64,000 nucleotides of DNA, from contig NZ_JAKCFA010000008.1 of assembly GCF_024198215.1 (NCBI RefSeq), forward strand, positions 1 through 64,000. Direction: 5' to 3'. Both the position numbers and the translations under genes were made by a program. Below, one piece after another: positions 8,052 through 16,691 of this stretch. Origin of the DNA: Myxococcus qinghaiensis (GTDB lineage Bacteria; Myxococcota; Myxococcia; Myxococcales; Myxococcaceae). The notes beneath the pieces were generated by a model. That model had not been told where the DNA came from, did not search any database, and saw nothing but the letters and a program-made list of their open reading frames with translations. Within the stretch, counting starts at the first letter, position 1. Every line of letters begins with the position of its first letter.

Positions 8052-9236
8052 ATGAGCGCCCCCTTCCGTTCCCACTGGGGACTGGACCCCGAGGTCCGGT
8101 TCCTCAACCACGGCTCCTACGGTGCGTGCCCCACCGCCGTGCTCCAGAAGCAGGCGGAGCTGCGCGCGCGCATGGAGTCGGAGCCCGTCCGCTTCCTCCA
8201 CCGCGAAATCGAGCCGCTGCTGGACGCGGCCCGGGCCACGCTCGCGGACTTCGTGGGCGCGGATGCGGAGGACGTGTCCTTCGTCACCAACGCCACCAGC
8301 GGTGTCACCACGGTGCTGCGCTCGCTGCGCTTCGAGCCGGGCGACGAGCTGCTCACCACGGACCACGAATACAACGCCAGCCGCAACGCGCTCGACTTCG
8401 TCGCGGCGCAGTGGGGCGTGAAGGTCGTCGTGGCGAAGCTGCCCTGGCCGGTGACATCCGCGCAGTCGGTGGTGGACGCGGTGCTCGCGCACGTGACGCC
8501 TCGCACGCGGCTGTTGCTGGTGGACCACGTCTCCAGCCAGACGGCGCTGGTGATGCCCATCTCCCAGCTCATCTCCACGCTGCGGGAGAAGGGCATCGAG
8601 ACGCTGGTGGACGGCGCGCATGGGCCGGGCATGGTGCCGCTGTCGCTGCGCACGCTGGGCGCGGGCTACTACACGGGCAACTGCCACAAGTGGCTGTGCG
8701 CCCCCAAGGGCGCGGCCTTCCTCCACGTGCGAAGGGACTTGCAGGAGGGCTTGATGCCCCTGGCGGTGAGCCATGGCCGCAACTCGCCCCGCACGGACCG
8801 CTCCCGCTTCCGGCTCAACTTCGACTGGACGGGGACGCATGACCCGTCCGCCGCGCTCTGCGTCCCGGAAGCCCTGCGGGTGATGGGTGGACTGCTACCC
8901 GGCGGCTGGCCGGAGCTGATGGCGGCCAACCGCAGCAAGGCCCTGGCCGCGCGCGCGCTGCTGTGCGAGCGCCTGAAGTCCGCCCCCGCCTGCCCCGAGG
9001 ACATGGTGGGCAGCATGGCGGTGGTGACGCTGCCCCCGGGCTACCCGGTGCAACCCGAGCCGCCGCTCTACCTGGACCCGCTCCACCTGCGTCTGTTCGA
9101 CGAGTACCGCATCGAGGTACCCATCACCGCCTGGCCCAAGCCACCCCACCGGCACGTCCGGGTGTCCGCGCAGCTCTACAACACGGCCGACGAGTACCAG
9201 GCGCTGGCGGACGCTTTGGAAGCGCTGCTGCGTTGA
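8052..9236 (+). CDS. class V aminotransferase (isopenicillin-N epimerase-like, PLP-dependent)
   Basis: A 394-residue fold-type I PLP enzyme. The N-terminus FLNHGSYGACP is typical of the isopenicillin-N epimerase-like subgroup. VTNATSGVTTVLRSL supplies the phosphate-binding loop, DHVSSQTALVMPI and LVDGAHGPG contain the cofactor-ring aspartate, and TGNCHKWLCAPKG has the Schiff-base lysine (K213). The substrate cannot be read from sequence; relatives include epimerases, desulfurases and EgtE-like C-S lyases. It follows tolB after 50 bases and precedes the phosphatase gene by 14 bases, so it may start a three-gene operon. Confidence 0.85.
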   Translation: MSAPFRSHWGLDPEVRFLNHGSYGACPTAVLQKQAELRARMESEPVRFLHREIEPLLDAARATLADFVGADAEDVSFVTNATSGVTTVLRSLRFEPGDELLTTDHEYNASRNALDFVAAQWGVKVVVAKLPWPVTSAQSVVDAVLAHVTPRTRLLLVDHVSSQTALVMPISQLISTLREKGIETLVDGAHGPGMVPLSLRTLGAGYYTGNCHKWLCAPKGAAFLHVRRDLQEGLMPLAVSHGRNSPRTDRSRFRLNFDWTGTHDPSAALCVPEALRVMGGLLPGGWPELMAANRSKALAARALLCERLKSAPACPEDMVGSMAVVTLPPGYPVQPEPPLYLDPLHLRLFDEYRIEVPITAWPKPPHRHVRVSAQLYNTADEYQALADALEALLR

Positions 9237-9250
9237 GTAGGCTTGCGCGC

Positions 9251-10186
9251 ATGCCGCGATTCGCCACCATCGATATCGGTACCAACTCCGTGCTGTTGCT
9301 GGTCGCGGAGCGCACGGAGGAGGGCCGCTTCGAGGCCGTCCGGGAGCGTGCGGAAATCACCCGGCTGGGCCGAGGCGTGGACGCCACGCGCCAGTTGTCG
9401 GCGGAGGGGATGGAGGCCACGCTCGCGGTGCTGGAGTCCTTCGCGCGCGAGGCGCGGGAGCTGGGCGCGGAGGACATCGCCGTCTCCGCCACCAGTGCGG
9501 CGCGCGATGCGAGCAACGGCGCGGAGTTCCTCTCCGCCGCGAAGGAGCGCGCGGGCGTCACGGTGGAGATCATCTCCGGGCAACTGGAGGCGCAGCTGTC
9601 CTTCGCCGCGGTGTACTCGGACTTCGCGGGCGAGGCAGCGGGGCCGCTGCTGGTGCTGGACATCGGCGGAGGCTCCACGGAGTTCATCTTCGGCAACCCC
9701 GCGGGCCACGTGGACTTCCGTCACAGCTTCGACGTAGGCGCGGTGCGGCTCACCGAGCGCTGCGTGCGCTCCGACCCGATGTCCCCGGAGGACCGGGCCC
9801 GCATCGAGTCGCACCTGCATGACACCTTCAAGACGCTGCCGGCGCCTCCTCCCGCCTCGGTGCTGGTGGGAGTCGCGGGCACGGTGACGACGCTGTACGC
9901 GGTGCAGCACGCCATCGACCCGTATGACGCGGAGCGGGTGCACGGTGGCACGCTGTCCGTGGGCGAGCTGACCGCGCTCGTGGACCGGCTGTGCCGGATG
10001 CCGCTGGAGGAGCGACGAGCCCTGCCGGGCATGCAGCCCAAGCGCGCGGACGTCGTCCCCGCTGGGGCCATCATCCTGTTGGAGTCGGTGAAGGCCTTGG
10101 GCCTGGACGGGTGCCGCGTGAGTGACAGAGGGTTGAGGTGGGGACTGCTGGCGCACCGCTTCGGAGCCGGGGCGGCCCGTTCATGA
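9251..10186 (+). CDS. Ppx/GppA-family phosphatase
   Basis: A 311-residue member of the sugar kinase/actin-fold family. Visible motifs are the N-terminal ATIDIGTNSVLLLV phosphate-1 loop, SATSAARDASNG, the second nucleotide loop LLVLDIGGGSTEFIFG, and VGVAGTVTTL. Known: these proteins hydrolyse exopolyphosphate and/or guanosine pentaphosphate. At 311 residues it is the short form without the extra C-terminal HD domain of E. coli Ppx, so the exact substrate is unclear. ATG 9251 was chosen because conserved residues begin at once. Its stop overlaps the start of the MFS gene (ATGA), which implies translational coupling. Confidence 0.9.
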   Translation: MPRFATIDIGTNSVLLLVAERTEEGRFEAVRERAEITRLGRGVDATRQLSAEGMEATLAVLESFAREARELGAEDIAVSATSAARDASNGAEFLSAAKERAGVTVEIISGQLEAQLSFAAVYSDFAGEAAGPLLVLDIGGGSTEFIFGNPAGHVDFRHSFDVGAVRLTERCVRSDPMSPEDRARIESHLHDTFKTLPAPPPASVLVGVAGTVTTLYAVQHAIDPYDAERVHGGTLSVGELTALVDRLCRMPLEERRALPGMQPKRADVVPAGAIILLESVKALGLDGCRVSDRGLRWGLLAHRFGAGAARS

Positions 10187-11484
10187 GCGCGCCCTCCGTG
10201 AATCTCTCACCCTCGCCCTCTCCGTCTCCCTCGCCCACCACGTCGCCCGTCGCCCCCGCGTCGAATGCCGGGTACGCGCTGCTCATCCTCACGCTCATCA
10301 ACCTGGTCAACTACCTGGACCGGTACATCGTCGCGGTGGCGCTGCCGGGCATCCAGAAGGAGTTCGGCATCAACGACACCCAGTCGGGGCTGCTGGGCAC
10401 CATGTTCATCGTGGTGTTCATGCTGGCCTCGCCGGTGGGCGGCTTCCTGGGAGACAGGTATCCACGTCGGTTGCTGGTGGCGGGCGGCGTGTTGCTGTGG
10501 AGCCTCGCGACGGGAGCCAGTGGACTGGCCACGTCCTTCGTCGCGTTGCTCGTCGCGCGCGCGGTGATTGGCATCGGCGAGGCGGGCTATGGCGCGGTGG
10601 CGCCGAGCATCATCTCGGATTTGTACCCGCGCGAGCAGCGCACGCGGATGCTGGCGTTCTTCTACATCGCCATTCCGGTGGGCGCGGCGGCGGGCTACGG
10701 ACTGGGCGGCTGGCTGACGCAGCAGTACTCGTGGCACGTGGCCTTCTTCGCGGGAGGTGTGCCGGGCCTGATTCTGGGGGCGATGGCCTTCTTCATGCCG
10801 GAGCCGAAGCGCGGGGCCATGGATGGGCCGGACGCGGAAGCGAAGCTGCCCTTCATGGTGGGGCTCAGGGGACTGGGTCGCAACGCGGCCTTCTGGGCGG
10901 TGACGGCGGGCTACACGCTGATGACCTTCTCCATCGGCGGCCTGGGCTTCTGGATGCCGACCTACCTGGTGCGTGAGCGAGGGATGGCGGGAGACAGCGC
11001 GGGCTTCATCTTCGGCGCGATTACGGCGGTGGCGGGACTGTTGGGGACGGTGGCGGGCGGCTGGCTGGGCGACAGGATGGACCGCAAGCGCGAGGGCGGT
11101 GGCCTGTGGATGTCCGGCATCGGCCTGTTGCTGGCGGCGCCGTGCATGTACCTGGCGGTCAATCTGAAGGAAGTGGGCCCGGCGCTGGCGGCGATGGGCG
11201 TGGCGCAGTTCCTCATCTTCCTCAACAGCGGCCCCATCAACGCGGCCATCGTCAACTGCGTGCCGCCCGCGTTCCGCGCCTTCGCCATGGGGCTGAACGT
11301 GTTGTGCATCCACCTGCTGGGAGACGCGATTTCGCCCGCGCTCATCGGCAACATCGCCGACGCGGCGAACCTGCGCACCGCCATCGCGGTGAACGCCCTG
11401 CCCGTCCTGCTGGGCGGTCTGGCGCTGCTCCTTGGGGCACGATTGTTCCGCGAGGCAGTGCCGCGAGCGCGCGCTACCGCCTGA
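10183..11484 (+). CDS. MFS transporter, Spinster-like
   Basis: A 433-residue protein with about 12 membrane helices after a Ser/Pro-rich, cytosolic N-terminal tail (about residues 1-28). The signature YLDRYIVAVALPGIQKEFG in helix 1, the loop motif GFLGDRYPRR and VGIGEAGYGAVAPSIISDL are typical of the Spinster branch of the major facilitator superfamily. The substrate is unknown; relatives move lipids, sugars or organic anions. The start overlaps the upstream phosphatase gene by four bases. Its C-terminal LFREAVPRARATA is echoed by degraded copies in the repeat region just downstream. Confidence 0.88.
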   Translation: MSAPSVNLSPSPSPSPSPTTSPVAPASNAGYALLILTLINLVNYLDRYIVAVALPGIQKEFGINDTQSGLLGTMFIVVFMLASPVGGFLGDRYPRRLLVAGGVLLWSLATGASGLATSFVALLVARAVIGIGEAGYGAVAPSIISDLYPREQRTRMLAFFYIAIPVGAAAGYGLGGWLTQQYSWHVAFFAGGVPGLILGAMAFFMPEPKRGAMDGPDAEAKLPFMVGLRGLGRNAAFWAVTAGYTLMTFSIGGLGFWMPTYLVRERGMAGDSAGFIFGAITAVAGLLGTVAGGWLGDRMDRKREGGGLWMSGIGLLLAAPCMYLAVNLKEVGPALAAMGVAQFLIFLNSGPINAAIVNCVPPAFRAFAMGLNVLCIHLLGDAISPALIGNIADAANLRTAIAVNALPVLLGGLALLLGARLFREAVPRARATA

Positions 11485-11504
11485 CGGTGGCTGCCGGGCC
11501 GCGC

Positions 11505-11699
11505 GCTGCCGAGAGGCGCGGCTCAGCTCGCGTCTTCCGCGAGACAGGGTGGCGCGCCGCCGAGAGGCGCGGCTCTGCATCAGTCGCCCCTCTCTTCCGC
11601 GAGAAGGAGTCGCTCGCGCTACCACCTGACCGAGAGTGCCGTGCGCGTGTTGCCGAGAGGCGCCTCTCAGCCCATCGGCCACCTCGCGTCTTCCGCGAG
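11505..11699. repeat. three degenerate repeats after the MFS gene
   Basis: Copies at 11505-11543, 11556-11603 and 11649-11699 each start with GCCGAGAGGCGC and end with TCTTCCGCGAG. Two contain the hairpin CTCGCG-TCTTC-CGCGAG. A CTACC.CCTGACC/G motif recurs at 11474, near 11620 and near 11711. One reading frame repeats FRE and AERRGSA, echoing the end of the MFS protein. This fills the whole gap before the converging acyltransferase gene. Confidence 0.7.
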
Positions 11700-11710
11700 G
11701 CCGCACCGCC

Positions 11711-13030
11711 CTACCGTCTGACGGCCGCGTCGACCTTCGGCCGGTACTCTTCCGCCAGTCGCTCCACCTCGGCGGCCAGTCGCTCGCCATCGGAGAGCAG
11801 CAGCGCCTTGAGGCGCGCGCGATTGCCCAGCGTGAAGAACACGTCGATATCCCGCTTCAGCACGTCCCAGCGCTCGGCGAAGTAGAGCGTGAAGAGCGCC
11901 AGGGGCGGCACGGCGACGAAGGTAAGGACCGCCCCGATGGCGCCCGCCCACACTCCCGCGGCGACGGTGAGCGCGCCCCACCACACGAGCGCCACGACGA
12001 AGGCGGTGAGGAACTTCACCGTCGCCTGCACGTCCAGCTCGGCCTTGCGGCTGGCGGCCCGAGGCACCTGGTAGGGCAGCCAGAAGAGCGCCAGGCCCAG
12101 GGCGGCGAGCGGCAGACCGAACACCAGCGCCAGCAGGTTCTTCACGACGAAGGGGACGACATTGCCCGTGCGGTAGACGAGCGCGAGGTCCTTCGGCCCA
12201 TCCGCGTGCACCAGCGCCAGACGACGTTGAAACGATGCCAGGTGCGTGCGCACGTCCTCGAAGCGCTCGGGCTCCTGGGCGCGGAACAACTGCACGCCAC
12301 GCGCCCACAGACGCAGGCGATCCGCGTCCAACGTCCCGCCTTGCTTGAAGGAGAAGAGCTGCTCGGCGAGCTGCACCAGCGGCAGGTCCGCCCACTGCTC
12401 CAGGTTGAGCGTCACGGCGCGGAGCCCCTCCGCGATGCGCTCGGTGAGCGCGCGCACGGCTTCGGGCTCCGACGCGGCATCCGCGGGGAGGAACGCGGCG
12501 ACGTCGATGGCGGGCCCCACGTCGATGAGGACCTCGCTGCGGAACACGTGCTTCTCCGCGTACGTGAGGCCCACGGGGACGATGCGCACCGGCGCGCCCT
12601 CCTTCGCGGCGCTCAGGGCGATGCGCGAGGCCCCCGTCTTCAGCTCCGCGAGTCCAGGCTCCGAGTGGCTCTTCCCCTCGGGGAAGATGGTGATGGCGCG
12701 GCCCTGCACGAGCGCGCCCTTGGCGGCGTCCAGCGTGCCCTCGTTGCCCCCCATCTTCGTGGGGTCATCCTGCTTGCGGTAAACCGGCAGCGCATCCAGC
12801 CCCTTGAGCAACCAGCCCAGGACGGGCATGCGGAACAGCGGCGCCTTCGCCAGGAACGTCACCTTGCGGCGCGTGAGGACGAAGACGAGAGCCGGGTCGA
12901 TGAGGCCATTGGGGTGGTTGCCCACGAAGAGCACCGGGCCCTCGGGCTCGGCGCCGGGCGCATTCACCTTCACCCGGTAGAAGAGTCGCAGAAACACCGC
13001 CACCACGGCCCGGACGCACGCGTAGAACAC
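11711..13030 (-). CDS. PlsC-like acyltransferase with C-terminal membrane domain
   Basis: A 439-residue protein. The N-terminal half has the phospholipid acyltransferase landmarks: VGNHPNGLIDP (H39 and D45, motif I with five residues between instead of the usual four), and IFPEGKSHSEP (115-124, motif III). The C-terminal half has about four hydrophobic helices (roughly 280-380). This arrangement resembles fungal SCT1/GPT2-type glycerol-3-phosphate acyltransferases more than bacterial PlsC. It likely transfers acyl chains to glycerol-3-phosphate or lysophosphatidate at the inner membrane. It is the last gene of the minus-strand string beginning with the TPR gene, 35 bases after the lipoprotein gene. 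Confidence 0.82.
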   Translation of the reverse strand: MFYACVRAVVAVFLRLFYRVKVNAPGAEPEGPVLFVGNHPNGLIDPALVFVLTRRKVTFLAKAPLFRMPVLGWLLKGLDALPVYRKQDDPTKMGGNEGTLDAAKGALVQGRAITIFPEGKSHSEPGLAELKTGASRIALSAAKEGAPVRIVPVGLTYAEKHVFRSEVLIDVGPAIDVAAFLPADAASEPEAVRALTERIAEGLRAVTLNLEQWADLPLVQLAEQLFSFKQGGTLDADRLRLWARGVQLFRAQEPERFEDVRTHLASFQRRLALVHADGPKDLALVYRTGNVVPFVVKNLLALVFGLPLAALGLALFWLPYQVPRAASRKAELDVQATVKFLTAFVVALVWWGALTVAAGVWAGAIGAVLTFVAVPPLALFTLYFAERWDVLKRDIDVFFTLGNRARLKALLLSDGERLAAEVERLAEEYRPKVDAAVRR

Positions 13031-13065
13031 GGCCCGGACTGTACCTCACGAGCGGACGCGACTGC

Positions 13066-13584
13066 TCACGGGTACTGGTCCACGACGAGGATGACGCCCG
13101 TGTTGTCCTGCACCACGGAGAAGCCCTTCATCGGGCTCGGGTAGGCAATCAGCCCCTCGCCGTCACGGTCCCACCGCGCATCCAGCAGGATTCCGCAGAA
13201 CGGCACCGACATCGCGCCACTCTCCGGCAGGAACACCCGGTCATACCGACCGAACACCCGGTGCTTCGTCACGTACAACCGTCCGCCGATGCGCGCCCCG
13301 GGCAGCTTCGTCTCCCCTTCTTCCCGAGGCAGCGCAATCACGAAGCTGTAGTTGTACCGGGCCGGCCCTGGGTGGTCCTGGATGGCATCGACGATGACGG
13401 GAATCTTGTCGCCCGGCTTCAGGCCCAGCCGGTCCATCTGGACGAGTGAGCCCTTCGGACACGTCCCCTCCGGCGGCATCCACTTGGGACGCTCCGGCTT
13501 CGGCGCTTCGTCCTTCGTGTGGCCGCACCCCACCCCGCCCACCGCCACCAACCATGCCGCCAGCCATCTGGACGACGCGCGCAT
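13066..13584 (-). CDS. hypothetical lipoprotein
   Basis: A 172-residue protein with a lipoprotein signal (WLAAWLVAVGGVGC, Cys20) and a compact domain from about residue 35. Notable stretches are GTCPKGSLVQMDRLGLKPGDKIP and YVTKHRVFGRYDRVFLPESG; two further cysteines (C42 and the one in VPFCGILLDA) could form a disulfide. No family is recognised. It begins 9 bases after the TamA-like gene and is followed closely by the acyltransferase gene, so it is probably co-expressed with an outer-membrane biogenesis system and could act there. Confidence 0.75.
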   Translation of the reverse strand: MRASSRWLAAWLVAVGGVGCGHTKDEAPKPERPKWMPPEGTCPKGSLVQMDRLGLKPGDKIPVIVDAIQDHPGPARYNYSFVIALPREEGETKLPGARIGGRLYVTKHRVFGRYDRVFLPESGAMSVPFCGILLDARWDRDGEGLIAYPSPMKGFSVVQDNTGVILVVDQYP

Positions 13585-13593
13585 CCCGCCTCC

Positions 13594-16500
13594 TCAGAAC
13601 GTACCGATGCTGAAGTGGAACTGCGTCCGCGCCTCGTTCACTTCCTCATCCGGGTCCAGGTTGAAGCCCACGTCGAAGGCCAGCGGGCCCACCGGCGTCA
13701 CATACCGGAAGCCGATGCCCGCCGCGTACCGCAGCCGCTCCAAATCCAGCCGCGTCCGGTCCAACCACAGGTTGCCCGCCTCGAGGAACAGCCCCAGGTC
13801 CACCGACGTGAGCGCCGGCACCCGCAGCTCCACCTTGCCCAACGTGAAGAGCTCTCCACCCTGGCTCCCCGGCACCTGCCCCGCGAGCACCGCCTTCAGC
13901 TCGCCCGAACACCCCGACGGGCTGATGAGCGAGCGACAGTCCCGCAGTCGCTGATGCAGCGCCTCGCGCACGTCCTCCGGCAGCACGCCGTCCTCGCGGA
14001 AGCCTCTCAGGCTCGACGAGCCACCCAGGTAGAACAGCTTCGAGCCGATGGTCTGCGCGCCCGTCTCCAGCGGGACGATGGTGCCCGCGCGCGCCGACAG
14101 CGCCAGGCTCGCCCGGCGTCCCAGGGGGATGTAGCCACTCAGGTTGCTCGACAGCTTCACGCCGTTGATGGGGAACGCGGCCACGGCATTGCCCGCCACG
14201 TCCGTGGGCTTCACGCTGATGCCCTTCGTGAGCTCCGCGCTGCTGATGAGCACCAACCCACGCCGGGGGTTCGTCGGGTCATCCCGGAAGTCGAGGGTGA
14301 TGGACGGACGCAGCGAGTGCAGCGCGAAGTCCCCGTAGGGATAGCGCAGCCGCTCCTGGTCGGCGCGATTGAGCAACTCCAGCACGCCCGCGCGCGAGCG
14401 CAGCCGGTTGTTCTCCACTTCGTACGACAGCGAGACGTTGAACCAGGACGCCACCGCCCAGTCGAGCGCCGCGGCCGCCGCGAATCGCGAGGACACATAC
14501 GAGGGCCGGTGCACCCGCTCCGCAATCAAGTCCAACCGCGCGCCCACCTCGAAGGGTAAGAGGAAGTACAAGCGCGGCTGCGACAGCGCGAGGTTGCCAC
14601 GGCCACCCAGGCCCGCCAGCCCCTGGAGTTCCACGTCGCAACCAGCGGAGGCCGCGCCTCCGGACTGCTGACAGGCGATGCGCCGGTCCGCGGACAGCGC
14701 CTCCGCGCTCCAGCCCGCGTAGTTCACCTTCCCGCGCGCGAGCAGGTTCAACCCCAGCCCATCCAGGTTGCGATACGTCGTGTCCAGGGTGATGCGCGGA
14801 CCGTCGACGAGGAAGTAACCGCCGGACACCTGCCCATCCAGGCGCGCCCGCTCGTGCACCGTCACCACCACGTCCTTGGACGGCTCGCGTCGGGTCGGGT
14901 CCGCGAGCGAGACGTCCACCTGTCGGAACAGCCCCAACCGGGCCAGGCGACGCTGGCCCTCCGTCAGCGCCTCCAGCGCGAGCGGCTGCCCCTCCTCCAA
15001 ATCGAGGTTCGCCATGATGAGGTCCGGGTCCGTGCGGGTCAGCCCCTGCACCAGCACCTTGCCCACCTTCACCTGGGGCCCCACATCCGCGCGGAACACC
15101 ACCGTCGCCGCGCGGCCGTCTGCTCCAACGGACGACTCCGTGGTGACGCGAGCGAAGAGATAGCCCTGCTGCCCCAGCCCGCGCTCCAGGACCAGGCGCG
15201 CCGCCTCCACCGCCTCGAAGCTCAGCGGCAGACCCTTGTGCACCCCCAACCCCGCCCGCGTCGTGAGCGGCGCCGCGCCCTCTGGCAGCCCCTCGTAGCG
15301 AACCTCCACCACGCGCGCCTGCGGCCCCTCCTCCACGTCGAAGTCCGCCACCGCCGTGCGCGTGCGCGCATCCACCGACAGCCCGCGGAAGACCACGGAC
15401 GAGGACAGGAAGCCCCGCTCGCGGTAAGCCTCGTTCATCTCCTCCGTGGCCTCCAGCCACGCCTCCTCCACGTACACCGTGGACGGGTCCGGCACGGGCT
15501 CCAGCGCCGCGGCGCGACGGCCATGGCGGCCCTCGGCGTCCAGCGGATCATCCTGGAGCCGCAAGTCCAGCTCCGGCTGGAGCTCGCCCGCGCGAATGCG
15601 CTCCGCGAGGAACTCCCGCAGCGTCCCCGAACCAAGCGAGGCATTGCCATGGAAGCGGACCTCTTCGACGCGCAGGGGCTGGCCCTCGTCCACGTCGAAG
15701 GCCAGCACGGCCACCTCGCCATCCGGACGCGTCACCTCGCGCGAGCGCACCTTGGCGTCGTGGAAGCCACGGTGGCGATAGAAGGACTCCACCCGCCGCG
15801 CCAGCCGTCCTGCCACCACCTCGTCGAGCGGCTCCGCGGCGTCATGCGCCAGCACGCCCTCCAGAATCTCCGCCGAGAAGCGGTGGTTGCCATGGAAGCG
15901 CAGCGAATACCGGGGGCCCGCCGACAGCGGCACCGCCACCGACGCGGAGCTCCCCTCCACCAGCACCGAGGGCGTGCCCACCTGCGCCCGCCAATGCCCC
16001 TCCTGCCGCAGCAACATGCGCAGCTGGTCCAACCCCGCATCCAGGCGCGCCCGGTCGAACACCTCGCCCGGCTGCATCGCCAGCACGCTCAAGAGACGCG
16101 GCAACGGCAGGCCCGGGCTTCCCGAGAAGCTCACCTGTCGCACGAGCGTCGGCTGACCCTCGGCGATGAGGAGCAACACCGCGACGCCATCCGTCACCGG
16201 CTCCTGCCGCGCCGTCACCTTCACGGAGTCGTAGCCCTTGCGCTGGTACGCCTGGAGCACGGAGGACACCGCGCCCTCCAGCTCCTCGCCGTCCAGAGGT
16301 CCACCTTCCAGCAGGCCGCTGGCGTCCAGCAGCTCCGCGTCCGACAGCACCACGTTGCCGTCGAAGCGCAGCCGGGCCAGCCGCGACACGGGCGTGAGCT
16401 GGAACACCAGCTTCACGCCACCGGGTACGTCCTCCGCGCTCGCGATGACGTCCGCGAAGCGCCCCGTGGCCCACAGCCGTTCCACCGAGCGACGCACGTT

Positions 16501-16680
16501 CCCTGGCGTCAGCGCCTGGCCCTTGCGCACCGCCACCAGCGCGCTGAGTCCCTCCGCGTCACCGCCGCCCTGGAGGTGCAGCTCCACGGCCACGACTTCT
16601 GGCCCGGGAACGTCGACCTCGCGAAGCTGGGCTCGCGCCAGCCCCGCGCACAGGACGCAGAGCCACAGCACCAGCGCCAT
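13594..16680 (-). CDS. tamA: TamA/BamA-like outer-membrane protein with an extended POTRA array
   Basis: A 1028-residue protein with a signal peptide (MALVLWLCVLCAGLARAQ), a very long periplasmic part (about 20-640) and a C-terminal 16-strand-type barrel. The barrel includes LGGSSSLRGF (the lid-locking RGF motif) and ends in an aromatic residue (FSIGTF). I count about seven POTRA-like units, recognised by recurring endings such as LRFDGN, VSFSGS, LRFHGN, VRFHGN, VRYEGL and VLVQGL. E. coli TamA has three and BamA five. The ATG at 16680 gives a proper signal peptide. It starts 11 bases after tamB, which strongly suggests it partners TamB in moving lipids or proteins to the outer membrane. The barrel alone cannot separate TamA from a BamA paralogue. 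Confidence 0.85.
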   Translation of the reverse strand: MALVLWLCVLCAGLARAQLREVDVPGPEVVAVELHLQGGGDAEGLSALVAVRKGQALTPGNVRRSVERLWATGRFADVIASAEDVPGGVKLVFQLTPVSRLARLRFDGNVVLSDAELLDASGLLEGGPLDGEELEGAVSSVLQAYQRKGYDSVKVTARQEPVTDGVAVLLLIAEGQPTLVRQVSFSGSPGLPLPRLLSVLAMQPGEVFDRARLDAGLDQLRMLLRQEGHWRAQVGTPSVLVEGSSASVAVPLSAGPRYSLRFHGNHRFSAEILEGVLAHDAAEPLDEVVAGRLARRVESFYRHRGFHDAKVRSREVTRPDGEVAVLAFDVDEGQPLRVEEVRFHGNASLGSGTLREFLAERIRAGELQPELDLRLQDDPLDAEGRHGRRAAALEPVPDPSTVYVEEAWLEATEEMNEAYRERGFLSSSVVFRGLSVDARTRTAVADFDVEEGPQARVVEVRYEGLPEGAAPLTTRAGLGVHKGLPLSFEAVEAARLVLERGLGQQGYLFARVTTESSVGADGRAATVVFRADVGPQVKVGKVLVQGLTRTDPDLIMANLDLEEGQPLALEALTEGQRRLARLGLFRQVDVSLADPTRREPSKDVVVTVHERARLDGQVSGGYFLVDGPRITLDTTYRNLDGLGLNLLARGKVNYAGWSAEALSADRRIACQQSGGAASAGCDVELQGLAGLGGRGNLALSQPRLYFLLPFEVGARLDLIAERVHRPSYVSSRFAAAAALDWAVASWFNVSLSYEVENNRLRSRAGVLELLNRADQERLRYPYGDFALHSLRPSITLDFRDDPTNPRRGLVLISSAELTKGISVKPTDVAGNAVAAFPINGVKLSSNLSGYIPLGRRASLALSARAGTIVPLETGAQTIGSKLFYLGGSSSLRGFREDGVLPEDVREALHQRLRDCRSLISPSGCSGELKAVLAGQVPGSQGGELFTLGKVELRVPALTSVDLGLFLEAGNLWLDRTRLDLERLRYAAGIGFRYVTPVGPLAFDVGFNLDPDEEVNEARTQFHFSIGTF

Positions 16681-16691
16681 GGCGGCGCGGG

